A DNA stretch of 64,000 nt from Unio delphinus (Eukaryota; Mollusca; Bivalvia; Unionida; Unionidae), in assembly GCA_029339505.1 (NCBI GenBank), contig JAQISU010000169.1, positions 4,084,001-4,148,000 of the forward strand, given 5' to 3'. Shown piece by piece: positions 11,213-26,453 of the stretch (its first letter is position 1; each line of letters begins with the position of its first letter). A model generated the notes under the pieces. It was given only the letters and a program-made list of their open reading frames with translations, ran no database searches and was not told the origin of the DNA. Made by a program: the position numbers and the translations under genes.

Positions 11213-12450
11213 TTACGTAGAGTGTTTTCTATCCAACTTCCACCTTTTCTTCTTGATATTGTCCTTTACCGGAAACTGGGATGATCTCTGCCACAGGTTG
11301 GTGTTGCTGATGGTGTCTGGCCAGCGGATCTGGAGACGTCTTCTTAGACAGTTGTTTATGACGGTCTCAATTCTCTTTACGGTTGACTTAGTTGTTCTCC
11401 GGGTCTCTACTTCTAACAGTAGGACTGATTTCACGCTGTCAAGGCACTTGAAGGACTCCACCTCTTCCAGTGGACTTCCATGCTAAGTGATTGGGTTGTT
11501 ACTGACATAATTTACCTTGAGGATCTTGGTCTTGGCTTTGTGGATGTTGAGGTCAACCTGTGCAGATGTGGTTGCCAGTAAGTTGGTCTTATTTTGCATT
11601 TTCTGCTGACTGTGAGACAAGAGCGCTAATTCATCGGCAAAGCCCATGTTCTCAAGTTGACTCCACAATATCCACTGGATCCCATTCTTCGTCCATTGGT
11701 GGACATCTTCATAATCCAGTCGATGGCATGAAGGAAGAGAAAAGGAGACCAGGAAGCTGTATGTCCTGCATGAATGACTCCGCAGGACATTCCGTTATAA
11801 GTTTTCTTTATCAAGTTCAACAGCATGGTTGGGATGCCGTAGTGGCGAATAAGTTTCCAGAGTGTCTCTCTGTCCACGCTGTCGAATGCCTTATCATAAT
11901 CTTCAAATCTGGTGTAGTGCGAAGAATTCCACTCAACGATTGCTCGACTACGGTGAGAAGAGCAGTTATTTGGTCCGTACACAATCTGTTCTGCCATAAG
12001 CCCGCTTGCTCGTCTCGTAAGTGGGGGTCGATGGCCTCCTTAATGCTCTCCAAGAGGACCCGGTTGAAGACTTTCCCTGGTGCTGACATGAGTTTGATTC
12101 CTCTGTAGTTAAAGCAATCTCCGAAGTCACCTTCCTTTAAGATCGTGATGAAGTGTCCCTCCTTTCAGTCATATTTCTTCTTCTCATGTTTTCTCAAAAA
12201 GGGGGTATAGTAATTCCACTGAAGCCTCTAGGTCTGCTCTTAGGGCTTCTGCTTGGATGTCACCAGGTCTATTTGCCTTACCGTTCTTCAGCTGGGTTAT
12301 GGCTTTTTTTTTTCTCATCTCTGATGGGATTGTCACAGCTTAGGAGGAGATCTGCGTTGGGTGGGTGTATTTCTGGAGGATTTAGTGGTGTTGACCTGTT
12401 CAACATTTCTTTAAAATATTGTGTCCATCTATGTATTTGGTGTTATCTAC
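11213..12450 (-). pseudogene. LINE reverse transcriptase fragment, broken
   Basis: The minus strand reads, from high to low coordinates, LNPPEIHPPNADL, a PGKVFNRVLLE segment, a YDKAFDSVDRETLW segment, FADELALLSH (degenerate FADDxALL catalytic motif) and SFKCLDSV...LRIRWPD-type C-terminal text, spread over several frames. This is the finger-palm and thumb of a non-LTR retrotransposon RT. At least four frameshifts and stops; no endonuclease domain seen. Confidence 0.8.
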
Positions 12451-13057
12451 TTGATATTGGTCTTTCCCTGCTTGTCCTTAACGGGTTTCCCTGTTTTGCT
12501 ATACATGCCGGACAGTTTCTAGGTGATTAGTATTCATGTTTCCACTTATTTATCCATAGTGCCTAACACTTTTTTCGTTAATTCCTTAATATCGCATTAT
12601 TTAGGGCGTTTAATTCGAATGTTAGAAAGTTTGCCCATGGAGAGAAATATAATTTCATTCACTTCGTTCTGTTTTACAATGAGTGAATATCACATAAAAT
12701 AGCTTTTATATAGGAAATCAATATGTACTGCTTGGACGCAGTCTTTATTTTAAAGAGATACTGCATTGTTTGCGTTGTGGTTTTAAAAGCATCGGTCCAA
12801 AATTATAACCTCAATAATACCAACATTGCACGATTTCTGATAACTGTCTTACACTTAGTTCCAAATGAAATTACTCGGATTCGATACATGAAGTTCAATA
12901 AAATGTGGTATGCAAATGTAAGAGTTTTACTCAAATTTGGCACAAAATAATCTTCTAACCAGACCTCATCTCCTTCATGTTGGTCAAAATCAGGATGACA
13001 TCTTTTATGGTACATTTACTAGTTGTATTGATAATGAATAGATAGACTGCAAACCTA
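12451..13057. other. Intergenic, nothing recognised
   Basis: No coding pattern, RNA or repeat seen between the two LINE fragments. Confidence 0.4.
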
Positions 13058-13579
13058 ATGAAATGTTACACGTGTCTATTGCTTAATGCAGTAGTTCCCA
13101 ATCCCCTGGTCTATAAGTCGTATATTCTTCCAACAATGGATTACTGTTCTAATGTATGGGGAAACTGTGCTAAATCTGAGCTTGACAGGATTTATAAACT
13201 CCAGAAACGAGCAGCACGTGTAATTTTAGATACAGCTGTTGACCATCCCTCAAAATCATTATTTACAGAACTCAAATGGTTTACAACATATAACAGGACA
13301 GATTTTCACAAGGCAGTTCTTTTATATAAATGTCTACATGGAACTGCACCAGAGTATCTTCAGGACTTATTCAGGCCTTTTTCAACACAATACCAGTTGA
13401 GATCAATCTCACATGGAAACCTTCTAGTACCAAAACCAAGAACAGAGCAATTCAAAAAGAGTTTTCAATACTCTGGTACAGTTCTGTGGAATAAGCTTCC
13501 ACTACATGTAAAATCGGCTGAAAATATTAGAGTATTTAAGAAGAGATATCATGAGCATGCATGTGTTTCTAATAGATAA
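13058..13579 (+). pseudogene. 5'-truncated LINE (CR1/Jockey-like), RT C-terminal end
   Basis: Encodes the post-RT tail typical of CR1/Jockey-type elements: LPTMDYCSNVWGNC, LQKRAARVIL, VLLYKCLHGTAPEYL, TVLWNKLPLHV and a Phe-Lys-rich end. The frame is open for 173 codons, but the RT domain itself is missing at the 5' side, as expected of a 5'-truncated insertion. The 3' end is the (ATT)n run at 13722-13764. Confidence 0.85.
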
Positions 13580-13721
13580 TGGAATTTAGTATTTTAATAC
13601 GAAACATGCTAATATAACCACTAATTATTGCTTCTTCACACAATGTGCATTTGTTATACTCTCATTAAGAGGGCCTCAAGGGAGAATAGTCCTTGACTAA
13701 TGAGTCAACCTCTATAAATAA

Positions 13722-13723
13722 AG

Positions 13724-13764
<41 letters not shown>
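13722..13764. repeat. (ATT)n 3' tail of the LINE copy
   Basis: Follows AATAAAGC and closes the LINE fragment; a simple-repeat tail is common in CR1-like elements. Confidence 0.8.
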
Positions 13765-13766
<2 letters not shown>

Positions 13767-16027
13767 CACAAAGCAGCGTCGCGAGGTCATTCTTGAGGAT
13801 CGCCAAGAGTTTTAGGGTGACAAAACTGATATATACGTTATACCAATTACCGTTAACAGCGTGCACCAATACATCACAAGACAGGAGTGTTGTTGTCGAC
13901 CGAGATATTATGTTTTCACATTTTGTCTGTAACCCCAATCGATCAAAAGAAAATTCATTTATGTTATTTAACAGTATATCATAATACCAGTGTAAGAATA
14001 GATAATTATGTTCTATTTACCTTGGTTCCGGATTAATTTTCTCTTTTCGCTTTGTATCTCAGAGTCAGTTACATCTGAAAAGTTTTGGATGTCACTCTTT
14101 CTATTCTGTATGTCATATTCATTGAACTAATACTCGATAACCGTTGGATATAGTGGTCTTAGTTGACGGATCTCAAAGCCACGCCTACCTGTTCATTTCT
14201 TCCTGGTTCCCATTGAACTGAACGCAACCCACACAGCAGTTAGTTAAGGTTTGATCGGACTATTTATATTTCGGAACGTTTCAAACTTCCCGATGTGAAA
14301 TATGTAAAACCTGATTGTGTAGAATGCATTCTTTTAAAGGATTACTACTCTATTAATTTTCATACATTTTATTTTCAATTTGTTTTCTTTGCTTATTCTG
14401 TTTTATTCTAGTGCAGAAAATTTGAAATGTGGTGCTTGGTCATGGTAAAAGGGTTGAAAATCGCGTTCAAAGAAGGTTAGGCATCGGCTTCCTTGTCAGA
14501 GAACAAAAGCCTGAATACGGATTATAAGGTGCGGTTTCGTAATACAATGGCAATATTATGATTCAGTGGTAGAATTGGCATATGAGAGGTGGTTTTTGTG
14601 TGTGGAATGAATACCAGTTAATTTCGGCGATAATAAACGACTTTATTCTCATTGAAAGGATGAATTACGTTTAATACAATCATGTATTTTCCTACTAGTG
14701 AAGCAATTTTGATAGCAGTTTTGATATTTTGTTGTTGTTGTTGTTACTTTGGAGTTTTAAAATAATAAATAAAGCAAGTTTTCGCTGTGGTAATGTTACG
14801 TTCCATAGCATTATTCAACTTTTCATTTAATTAAAAAGCATGACCGAAATTTTATAGTATTACTGGAACATGACATTAAAACCTGTCCATTAATTATGTT
14901 ATCGAGTAAGGTCTCTTTAAATTAATTTTTTTAACAATATATTTGCAAACAAAATGAAGGTTTTTAAGATGTGTTTATATTAAACTTAATAAAGTTGTCT
15001 TTGTCTCTAAAATCTCTATTTGAAATACATTACAGTTTTAAGGGAATTATATGGCAGCAAAGGTCCTTATATTATAGTGTAGACTCATCAGTCGTGAAAT
15101 CTGAAGTGGATAGTAAGGAAAGGAACCTATACAGTAGTGAAATTGGAAGACAGTTGTGTAAGGAAAAGACTTATACAACGTAGACTCATCAGCCGTGAAA
15201 TCTGAAGGGAATGTTTTCAGCAACGCATCTTGATAGCGTAGATTCATCGGTTGTGCTATTTATTTACGTTGTTCAGAATTTGTAATAGCTTTTACAAAAT
15301 AAAGTTTATAAAGTTGTACGGGTCCAATTTGAATCTATCTGTTACACCATATCTTGCTCTTGCTCGTAAAAACTCGAGTTAATTGTGAACTCGGGTCGTT
15401 AGTGAACAGATCACAAGATAACCTCAACATCTGTGATAACAATATGTTTGAGAGTGACCAATAAATCTACGCCTGTAGGCCACAACAACTCAGTTTCAGT
15501 CTGTGATATAATTGATTTCCAACATGTTCTAGGCATGCATATTGGCTGGTATTTAGGTTAAAATGTTTCATAATTGATTGATATTATGTGTTTAAAGTGA
15601 ATCGTCCAGAAGGCTCTTGTCACTGTTTTATCTCCCAAAGGGGAGTTATTTACTTTATCCTGAGGGGAAGGAATTGTGCCACATCCCCTGCAGGCGTTTA
15701 TGCACTCATAGAGTGCTATTTACTTTGGCCGTCGCCACGGGACCAGTGTTTTAACTGTCACTGGGCGAATGTAAGGCCATGAGGTGGGTAGGAATGGAAC
15801 CTACACACACCCACCCCTCTTTTTCATAATTATAACACATACACCATTTATATGTAGTGTTCCAATTCCTGGGCAATTAACCAATTTTATACAACCGAAA
15901 TAATTATGAAAAGCACGCAGTGTTTGAATAATAGCCATTATTCAAGGGTTGCCTCATTTATATGACGTAAAGGGAATGACACGAGGGGCTATAAACTTTG
16001 AAAAAGAACAAACAAACATGGCGTGCT

Positions 16028-16059
<32 letters not shown>

Positions 16060-16659
16060 ATCCCCCAATGATTATACATTAAATAGGAAGAGTTTCGTTT
16101 TAACCAATTTGTCCCCCACATTCAATATTATTCAAAGATAAGTATAACCGGTTTACAGTAAACAGCTAATAACATGACATGCGTACCGGGTTTATACATT
16201 GTTTATTTTAGTTCGTCTAATTAAAATAAACCATAGGTATATCTTTAACCTTCCTTGTACTAAATTTGAACAAACAGGCATTGTAAAGACGCGTGACGAA
16301 AACACAGAGCATATATAAATCGGCCTTCCCCTTTAACCTCATATGCGATTTTATGATCAATTTTCTTAGTAATGATTGACACTAGAATTGTCAGCCTTTT
16401 ATATCTGCTCCGTGGAAGGTCCAGTTCAGTACATGTCTGAAATTAAAGTTCAGAACAAGAGCAGGGACGTCGCTTTAATTTTTACGGGGTGGGGGCAATA
16501 CATGGCGGGCATGCAATTTCGCGGAGGGAGAGGGGCAAAATGCACCTCCAGCCATTTCGTCCCTGAACGAGATAAGTATTTACTGAAATCCAATGTAACG
16601 AAGCTAGACCAGGGCTTAGCGCAGAAATCGCTACAGCTACCCATGTTTCGACTGCCAAG
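13765..16659. other. Intergenic DNA
   Basis: No gene supported. Contains a (GT)n run near 16031-16058 and a GC-richer patch near 15600-15800 that looks like an old repeat. Frames are short and lack codon structure. Confidence 0.4.
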
Positions 16660-16755
16660 ATTAAGTTTGAATTATGGCACGCCAAATCGTTCAAAATGGG
16701 TGAGCTGGAGCAATCTTAGGGTGAGCTAGGAGCGATCGTAGGGTGAGCTTCTACT
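16660..16755 (-). repeat. Repeat with AGGGTGAGCT units, inverse partner of 22886-23150
   Basis: ATGGCACGCCAAATCGTTCA followed by about three GGGTGAGCT-type units; the same text occurs in reverse complement at 22886-23135. Confidence 0.7.
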
Positions 16756-16833
16756 TCTTCACAAATAAAAATAAAATTGACCTGTTCCCAAAATTTTGGG
16801 GAGCAAAAATGGCACACCCATGGTTAGCAGAGA

Positions 16834-16884
<51 letters not shown>

Positions 16885-16924
16885 TATATAGATATATATA
16901 TATACACACATATCTATGTATATA

Positions 16925-16983
<59 letters not shown>

Positions 16984-17009
16984 ACTTTGACAACACATGG
17001 GGAAATAAG

Positions 17010-17092
<83 letters not shown>

Positions 17093-17240
17093 CAGAGAAA
17101 GGGAGAGAAAATATATACATACATTATATACATACATATAGAGGAATATGTATATGTATACATATATATATTTGTCTGCTTATATGAATACATATATATG
17201 CAAATATATATGAATATATATACACATACATATATATATA

Positions 17241-17323
<83 letters not shown>

Positions 17324-17406
17324 CTACTTTGACAACACATGGGGAAATAAGATATATATATATATATATTCATATATATATATATATGTATGTGTATATA
17401 TATCTA

Positions 17407-17730
17407 TGTTTGTTTGTTTGTTTGATTAGGATTTTTAACGTAGCTTTAACAATTTTTCAGTCATATCGCTACGATGTCTGCAGTGAGGCAGTTTATAGTG
17501 ATGTCTAGCACTGAGACATCATGCCGCAGACATGTAGCATGATGTCTCACCCAGTCACATTATCCTGACACCAGGCCGACCAGTCTTAACACTAACCTCT
17601 TTATGCTGAGCGTCAAGCGAGGCAGCTGTTAGTACCATTTTTGTAAGTCTTTGGTATGACTCGGCCGGGGATCGAACCGACGACCTCCCGCTTCCGGGGC
17701 GGACGCTCTACCACTAGGCCACCGGAGCGG
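17407..17730 (-). mobile_element. tRNA-derived SINE, copy 1
   Basis: The minus-strand 5' end has a tRNA-like head: A-box-like TGGCCTAGTGG and B-box GGTTCGATCCC, followed by a body of about 230 bp and a (CAAA)n tail. This gives the RNA polymerase III internal promoter. Same family as 18571-18894 and 60719-61012. Confidence 0.88.
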
Positions 17731-17862
17731 TTACATATCTATGTATATATGAATATATATATATACTTTGACAACACATGGGGAAATATATATATATATA
17801 CATAGAGAGAGAGAGAATATATACATACATATAGAGGAATATATATATGTATACATATAGAG

Positions 17863-17954
<92 letters not shown>

Positions 17955-18011
17955 AGAGAGAGAGAGAGAAAATATATACATACATATATACGAATATACA
18001 TACATATATAC

Positions 18012-18090
<79 letters not shown>

Positions 18091-18175
18091 TATATATATA
18101 CACACATATCTATGTATATATGAATATATATATATATATATATATATATCTACTTTGACAACACATGGGGAAATA

Positions 18176-18290
<115 letters not shown>

Positions 18291-18426
18291 GAGAGAAAAT
18301 ATATACATACATTATATACATACATATAGAGGAATATGTATATGTATACATATATATATTTGTCTGCTTATATGAATACATATATATGCAAATATATATG
18401 AATATATATACACATACATATATATA

Positions 18427-18491
<65 letters not shown>

Positions 18492-18570
18492 CTACTTTGA
18501 CAACACATGGGGAAATAAGATATATATATATATTCATATATATATATATATGTATGTGTATATATATCTA

Positions 18571-18894
18571 TGTTTGTTTGTTTGTTTGATTAGGATTTTT
18601 AACGTAGCTTTAACAATTTTTCAGTCATATCGCTACGATGTCTGCAGTGAGGCAGTTTATAGTGATGTCTAGCACTGAGACATCATGCCGCAGACATGTA
18701 GCATGATGTCTCACCCAGTCACATTATCCTGACACCAGGCCGACCAGTCTTAACACTAACCTCTTTATGCTGAGCGTCAAGCGAGGCAGCTGTTAGTACC
18801 ATTTTTGTAAGTCTTTGGTATGACTCGGCCGGGGATCGAACCGACGACCTCCCGCTTCCGGGGCGGACGCTCTACCACTAGGCCACCGGAGCGG
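18571..18894 (-). mobile_element. tRNA-derived SINE, copy 2 (within duplicated block)
   Basis: No difference seen by eye over most of its length from copy 1 at 17407-17730; it is carried by the surrounding tandem duplication rather than being an independent insertion. Confidence 0.88.
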
Positions 18895-18939
18895 TTACAT
18901 ATCTATGTATATATATATATACTTTGACAACACATGGGG

Positions 18940-19002
<63 letters not shown>

Positions 19003-19060
19003 GAGAGAGAGAGAATATATACATACATATAGAGGAATATATATATGTATACATATAGAG

Positions 19061-19150
<90 letters not shown>

Positions 19151-19230
19151 CTATGTATATATGAATATATATGTATCTACTTTGACAACACATGGGGAAA
19201 TATATATATACACACACACATATATAGCAT

Positions 19231-22200
19231 AATGATTAACTTTTTGTGGAATTCAATAGTGTACTGAAATTTAAATTCTTTTCCTGCAGATAAACTTATT
19301 TTTATTAATAGTCAGAATAGAAGCTCAGTATCAACAGAGCCAATTATGGTCAAGTGTTTGGGAGGGGGGGGGGGTGTTGTTGTTGATTTTTTTTTTGCTC
19401 ACCGGAAGTAGATTTAACAAAGAAGGATAACTCATGCAAGGGAGGTAACAACCCTTATTGAACTGGGCTAAAAGTGAAACAATATCCAAGTGGGACACCT
19501 ACTTGCAGGTCAAAGCATTTACTCGTCAGAGCGCCCTCTGCCTTTCTTGTCAATCCGGAATAAGCACCTCAGATGTATATAGCGGAAGGATTTCGACATT
19601 TTGGGAAAATACAAATATTAAAATAGCACATTGTGACATTCATATTGGATTTGTTTGAATAATGATGGTTTGAGAAAAGCCACAAACTAACTTGAATGTC
19701 CTTTAAGTCTAGAGTTTCCCATTAGTACCTACTTAAGATCTAATAATTTTTACCTTGGCCATACTGCACCCCTACAATGAATGTAAATTTAATATTTTAT
19801 AGTTGCATACTTGTTAGTGCCCAAGATACTACTGATAATGGAAATTTGAATCAAATAACTCATCCAGTTTGATGACACAGACAGTTGATTTGAGTACATA
19901 TTAATTAAATACATTTGGGCATTAAGATTACCAATTTAAACTGTATTTATTTAATGTCGATTACAGATTTTGATGTGATGACACCAGTATCCTAGAAGCT
20001 TTGTTAAAGAAAAAAGAAACTCAAGCTTAACCTCAAAACCTGAAATTGAATAATATATTGAAAGTGCAAATTCTAAGCGAAATAAAGACATGAAAGTAAA
20101 GCAAATCCTTAAAGTTCCATGATCTCATTTGTTTAAGTTTCATATGAACTTGAGTGTCTTCCTCAAATAAATTAAAAAATACGTGACATGGTTTTGAATT
20201 TGGAGGAAGATGTAGAACTGCGAGGAACCCATCAGGTTTTGGTTGGTAACTACAAATTAGTAACGTGTCAAAACCTTAATCGAACTAACAACTCCAGGGG
20301 TGTAAAGTGTGTGTGTTACCGCAGCACCATCTGGTACCCAATGAGACAAGAAACCCAAAGTTGTATAAGATTTATATTTTTATTTCAAATGAAAATATTC
20401 TACCTCTATATGAAATCCTTACAAAAATGTAAATAATAAACATCGTATAGATTATAGAAAGTTTCTTGATAAAAGTCAAAATGAGCAGCAAAACGTCACT
20501 GTAAACCAGTATCATAAACAGGTAACCATAACCGTCAGCTTCCACTTAGGTAATAACTGAACGTTTCATGTCTGCACAGACAATGGCTGACAAATGATAA
20601 CAATAATGTGAAATGACAAAATATACATATTTTTTTCCTTGTCTTTTCTGGGGGTTGGGGGAATGGCATCATGATAAATATTCAAAATGGGTAATGTTAA
20701 CCCTGAAAGTCATAACTGGATAAATTAGTTAACATGATTACCCGAACAGAAACTGTCCAAATACATTCTACAGAAAGTGACATTATCTTTCCGATAGCTT
20801 TTCCATTGATAAAGTTTATTATGGCGAACTACCACCATTTTCTCAAAAGGTCTCATCATAATAGAATGTAAACTCGTGTCTGATCAGATAATAATTTTGT
20901 ATATTTTGACTTTTTTGATAAGTCCATAACCACGCCCAATCACTAAGTACTTGTGAATAAATTAATACCAATTACCCATAACTGGATTCACACTCATTTG
21001 ATAGCTATATTATTTGGTCATTATTTACCGATATGGGCTGTCTAGGAAACTCATTTTTAAATTTTGTTTTTAAGACAGTACCTTGTTTTAGTCTGCAACA
21101 TACCACTCAATGTTCACATTTTTAACTGAATCGACAATTCACAACTTGTAAAGACTGTGATGACAAGAGAAATATTTTAAAAAGCAAGAGGCCCAAGTTG
21201 GTTGACTGATATTGCTGACTTCACAGGAGACCACTGCACAAAGTAGCTTTATGAAAGAATATAACCTAGGTGAACACTCTCAGAAACTTCATATTATCTT
21301 AATTTTACATACTTTACCATATCCTCATAAAAATGTGTTCTAGTGATAATGACATAATATTCTTATAATTGAAGTCATCCATGTCCTTTTATTTTATATC
21401 AAACCATTTACAGAGTTTTATAGAACTCGATCAGACATATATAGTCTCTGAATCAAGAAAGTCAACAACCTCAGCCAATATGATGCAAGGTATGTCATTA
21501 ATATTTGCTGATCTGACTTACTATAGAAATTTGTCTGACAAAGATAATATAAGCTTTAGGTAAACCAAACTCCAAAATGAATTTGATCATTAAAGTCACT
21601 CAGACAAATGATTACTTCATTAATATGTATGGCTCTTGATCCTGAACAAACTTAGGTTGTATGCCTATTTAATAACCTTGAATAAAATATAACTAGATTA
21701 AAATCTGATCACAATTGTAGCTGCTAGACTTGTAACAAGTTCAGTCAGTCAGATGCAAGGCCACATCAAATAATACGCATTAATTTCAATCAAAGTAAAT
21801 CAAGATATAATGGATAGTCCTATTTACCAAGCTTGATCATATGCAAGATCACCTCATTAATATGCAAAAATATTGTTTGCGATAAAAATTAAACACCTTG
21901 ATATCAGTGAAACTGACGACTGATCACCTCATTAATTGTGTGGGTTCTGTTCATCATTAAAAATGTAAAACATCTTGATGATATAAGCATATATTCCACG
22001 GAATATTTTAAATCTAGTGGACAAGAAAGATAATATCATCACAATAGTGACACCTGTACCTAGCATGTGCTTTACAAGACAGCAGAAAGAAGGGTAGTTA
22101 ATTAATTAATGGCACCTACTGATATTTTGTGTAATTGGTCATGCACCCCACTCCTAAAATTAAATACATAGCAGTCCAAACTTACATTTGTTATCCCTAC

Positions 22201-22885
22201 ACTTGAACAGGAGATATTTATATACCATCCATCTACCTGTAAGTATATTTCCTTCTGAGCAGCAAGTTGAAAATTCACAAAAACTTCGCACACAAATTGC
22301 ATGTGATAGGGTTATAGATCTTGGGATCATCAGGAGTCGGGGGTGGGGTGGTGGAATAGTGAAAACATTGGGATGTGCCATGTCAAGTCAATTAAGTAGC
22401 TCTGTTATTATTGAAGCTAAATTTTATACCATGAAAACATGAAACACAAACTGGCAATGACCTGCCTTCAAACTTTGCTGAGAGCTTAATCTGTTGTGTT
22501 ATTCCTTAAGAATGTATGTAACTTGGTCTCTGCCATCAAAATGTATGCAATTTGGACTCTACCATCAGACTGTATTTAAAACTTGGTGTCCTCCATCAGA
22601 ATGATATAACTTTAGTCTCACTTAAACTCATCAACCATCAGTATTCTCAATTATTTGCTTTCACATCGTGAGGAATGCAAAAAGAATTAAAACTAATAGG
22701 CATTCTAAAAACATCCAGGTTTACATTAACAAGAATAAATTTTATTAAAGTTTTATTTCACTGTTTGATTGCTAGGCTTCATGCAAAATTAGGACGATTT
22801 GAACCTTCTAACCTTATTTATTTTGAATGTTTATGTCAATCCATGTGTCAGTATGTTCTTATTTTTGTTTAATTATCTATATATA
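19231..22885. other. Intergenic DNA
   Basis: AT-rich, no gene or clear element seen. A loose threefold repeat of about 40 bp with CCATCA lies near 22500-22610. Confidence 0.4.
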
Positions 22886-23105
22886 AGCTCACCCTACGAT
22901 ATCTCCAACCTCACCCTACGATTGCTCTAGTTCACCCTACGATCTCTCCAAGCTCACCCTACGATTGCTCCAGTTCACCCTACGATTGCTCCATCTCACT
23001 CTACGATCGCTCCAAGCTCACCCTACGATTGTTCAAGTTCACCCCACGATCGCTCCAGGCTCACCCTACGATCGCTCCAAGCTCACCTTACGATTTCTCC
23101 AGCTC
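22886..23105. repeat. Minisatellite, about 20 bp unit
   Basis: About ten imperfect units of TCACCCTACGATCGCTCCAG type, followed by TTTTGAACGATTTGGCGTG. An inverse, shorter relative lies at 16660-16755, which suggests a dispersed repeat with an internal array. Confidence 0.85.
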
Positions 23106-23150
23106 ATCCTTTTTGAACGATTTGGCGTGCCATATTGAATGTTTATCCGT

Positions 23151-24424
23151 CGTTTCGACGAGGACTGGGATAAAATATATACTTCTCTATAGGCCTGACG
23201 ACTCTTACACGTAACTACAAACAAAACTGGACGCAAGTCTATTGGAGGCAATGTTCCAAGGAAGCAGCTGACTGCCAAATAATTATGGTAATTTTCACAG
23301 TACTCTTCACAAATTTAAATTTTCTTGCACTGACACATACTTTTTTTGCTTTTCTTTTTCTTATTTTGCACCGTTGTTTCTGACTTTTACTCAAGTTACG
23401 TTTTATCGTGGATAGTGAGTGGAGCTCAGAAACGTTTATGTACATACTTATACCTAATCTATATGGGGGGGGGGGGGATTGGGGATTTTCATCACTGCAA
23501 CTGAGTGTATTGAGATACTGTGTGACTTGGGATTTTTCAAAATACAGATATAGACAAAAAACAAATTCCCTCTTTCCTTTTTGTCTAGACTTTGCTGGGG
23601 GTGACAAATGATTGTTGGTTAAAAGTAAATTGAAGGGAGGTCTTAGTACGCATCAACCATTGTAATAGCGAGAGAAATCGAAGCTAAAAGTCATAGAGTT
23701 GCACGTTTCTGGCTTCAAAAAAGAATGAAGTTAAATAGAGATTTGAAATACATTTGATGCAATGTGTCAACAACAAAGCCCAGCGACTGTGTAGTTTCCC
23801 CACAGACAAATCTGAATTAGATTATTTACCATCTCTAAAGATGATACCTATGAAGGTATCTGTGTTCTTGAATACCAAGGTCTTCCTCCTGAAGACATAC
23901 TATAGAGTCTCAGAATGTGACTGAATGCTGCCATATTCTTGGTCATGCCCCTGGAGATTTTAGGAACCCAACTTAGAAAAGAGGAGGCAACACCTATACT
24001 GATAAGGCGGCAAGCACCGCAAATGGTGGGCAGCTCACTGCAGACGATCAGTGCGAGTGAATAATTGAAGGTGTGGATGAAGCAGAGGAAACATTTAATA
24101 TTACTGTAACAAGAACAAATGCTGAAATCGAACTACAGATGAAAAACTGAAAAACATCCGAAGTATCACAACCTGACGGTGATATGGAATGTGTGAATAT
24201 TAACAAGGGTGAAGTGTGATGGGCCATTTTCCAACCTGTCTCTGCGAGAAGAATTAAGAAATTTAACAAGGAAGAAATAGAAAAGAGCGCTCATTAAATG
24301 TTTGAAAAGTACTAATATTGCGGGACAGTGTTTGCACATTCTATATCGTCTTCGGCATTCTTGGAAACGATTGTGGCGACACACAATCACTGACGGTCAC
24401 TCTTTCCCGTATATTTTAAGGAGA
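23151..24424. other. Intergenic DNA
   Basis: Nothing recognised except a G-run at 23466-23477. Confidence 0.35.
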
Positions 24425-25976
24425 TTGGCACGGTACAGCTTCTCCTTAGTCGGTAGTCATATCCGATAGGTTTGACCTCCGACCTGCCCGGTTACGATAT
24501 AAGGACCCCTCCCAGAAACTTGCAACTTCTCGTTTCCTTATGGTAACAGCGCTTTTGTAATGATTTGCCTGACGAGCATTCGATTGCTTCAGGTTCACAT
24601 GTGTGAGGGAACAAACTTCGCACAATTTTTTTCGCAAGTCCGCAACGTACTGATAGGTAGTATGTGCCTCTTTGATAACGTGATCGTCTGTCCATAGCTG
24701 TTTCAGTACGGCGATTGGCCACGTAAGGTCCTCCCATACAAGAGTTTAAAGGGAGAAAACCCTAAGCTCGCTTATGGTACTTCCAGGTATGCGAAAAGCA
24801 TGACATGAATATACCGATCTTCCTTTGGGATGGCCTTCGCACAGATTCTTAAACGTGATTTTAGGATCCCGTTAAACCGTTCGACCAGTCCGCTATATTG
24901 GGAGTGATACGGTGTAGTCGTAAAAGTGCTTAATCGACTTCAGTCGGTTCACCTCTACCATCACGAGATTCATAAAGTGTGTTCCTCGATCGGTCAGGAT
25001 CTCGCCGGGCATGCCGAATATTGACCAAATCCCAAACAGAGATTCAGCGACTGTTTCCGAATAAATCTACAATCATTAAAATATACAGATTTCCGTGCGA
25101 TGACGCGGATTTGATTGGTTTGATCAAGTTTATCGCGACACGTCTAAATGGTTCATCGATAAGGGGTTTACTCTCCAAGGGGATGAATCGATGACCCGTT
25201 TTCGGTGCCATTCTCTGATACTTGTCACAGGAGAGACAGAACCGCTTAACATCTCCCTAGTACCCCTGGGTAGTCAAATTCTTTGACAACAGGGCCAGGT
25301 GTCATGGAAATTCCCATGTGTCCTCCCATGTGACTTTCATGCACTCACTGGCATCGGTGTGCAGGTTTCGGTTGTGTCAACACATAACGACTAATCAGTA
25401 TGATTTTTATGTGATAGTCCAGCCAAGCACGCAGCTTAATTTTTCCCCTTCATGCACGATGAATTGAGGTCAATGACAGCCACTAGCAACGAGTCACGTG
25501 CTGATTGAGTACTGGACTTCAATTACCTCCCCTGTGTAATCGTCATGCTTAGCGTATTTCTTGTCAACAAGGGGTGGAAAGCTACACGCAGTGTCATACA
25601 AGATGGTGGCACATTCTTCACTGATAGTTTCAGGCGCGAGGTTTGCTGGTTTACAGCTTGCCTCTGGCTCGCACTCGTTCCTATCGACGGCATTCACCTG
25701 TGTATGCCTGCCCTTGAGACAGTTCCTGGTAAAATGTCCCGGGCGCTGGCAGTTGTAACACGTCCAGGACCATTTTTCGTAGGTGAGGCCGGTCTTGGTA
25801 TATGTGTGGCATTTTTAGATGCGGATCCCCATCCAGACCTTTCCGTGCCACTGACGGCTACGGAGAGTCGGCTCTGCCTCACCCTAGCTACGCGACGCAG
25901 TGAATCTGGGTCGGTTCGCACCTTCTGAACATCCACGTTACGAATGTGCCTGCTTGTATCTCTTCGCCATTCTGGC

Positions 25977-25978
<2 letters not shown>

Positions 25979-26018
<40 letters not shown>
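25979..26018. repeat. (CT)n microsatellite
   Basis: About 20 units within the decayed gag region. Confidence 0.95.
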
Positions 26019-26019
<1 letters not shown>

Positions 26020-26450
26020 TAGAAAGACTGCCAAGTACTTTGGACACGCTTTTTGAGTATGACCTCGGTTAGCCCTTCATACGATCGGTGGATGTCGGCC
26101 ATCTTCATCCACTTCTCAAATAACCCTCGAACATGAGTATGGAATTAAGAGTTGTTTCCGTTGTCTTTTTCGTCGAATCCCTAAAAAAATATACGTTACG
26201 TTTCGGCGGTCAGTCGATAATGGTAAAGGAGAGCATTCTTGAGTGCGTCGTATTTGTCATCATTGTCTGCATATAAGTTGTGGTACAGTTCGCGAATTAC
26301 ACCTTGCATAAAGACTGGGACATTAATCACCCAATGTTTGCGAGGGAATTTTATCAAATTGCACAAGAAAATCTTCTACCCTTAATTTCTCCATTTCGAG
26401 AGCATGCGCAAGCTCTTTCATTTGCGATCGCTAAAATCTTGGGCAGTTCC

Positions 26451-26453
<3 letters not shown>

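Noticed and set aside
11560..12108. 182-codon plus-strand frame
   Set aside because: Opposite-strand shadow of the LINE RT fragment.
17655..17730. tRNA gene (A and B box present)
   Set aside because: It is the head of a repeated SINE with a long body, present three times; no good acceptor stem pairing or mature 3' end.
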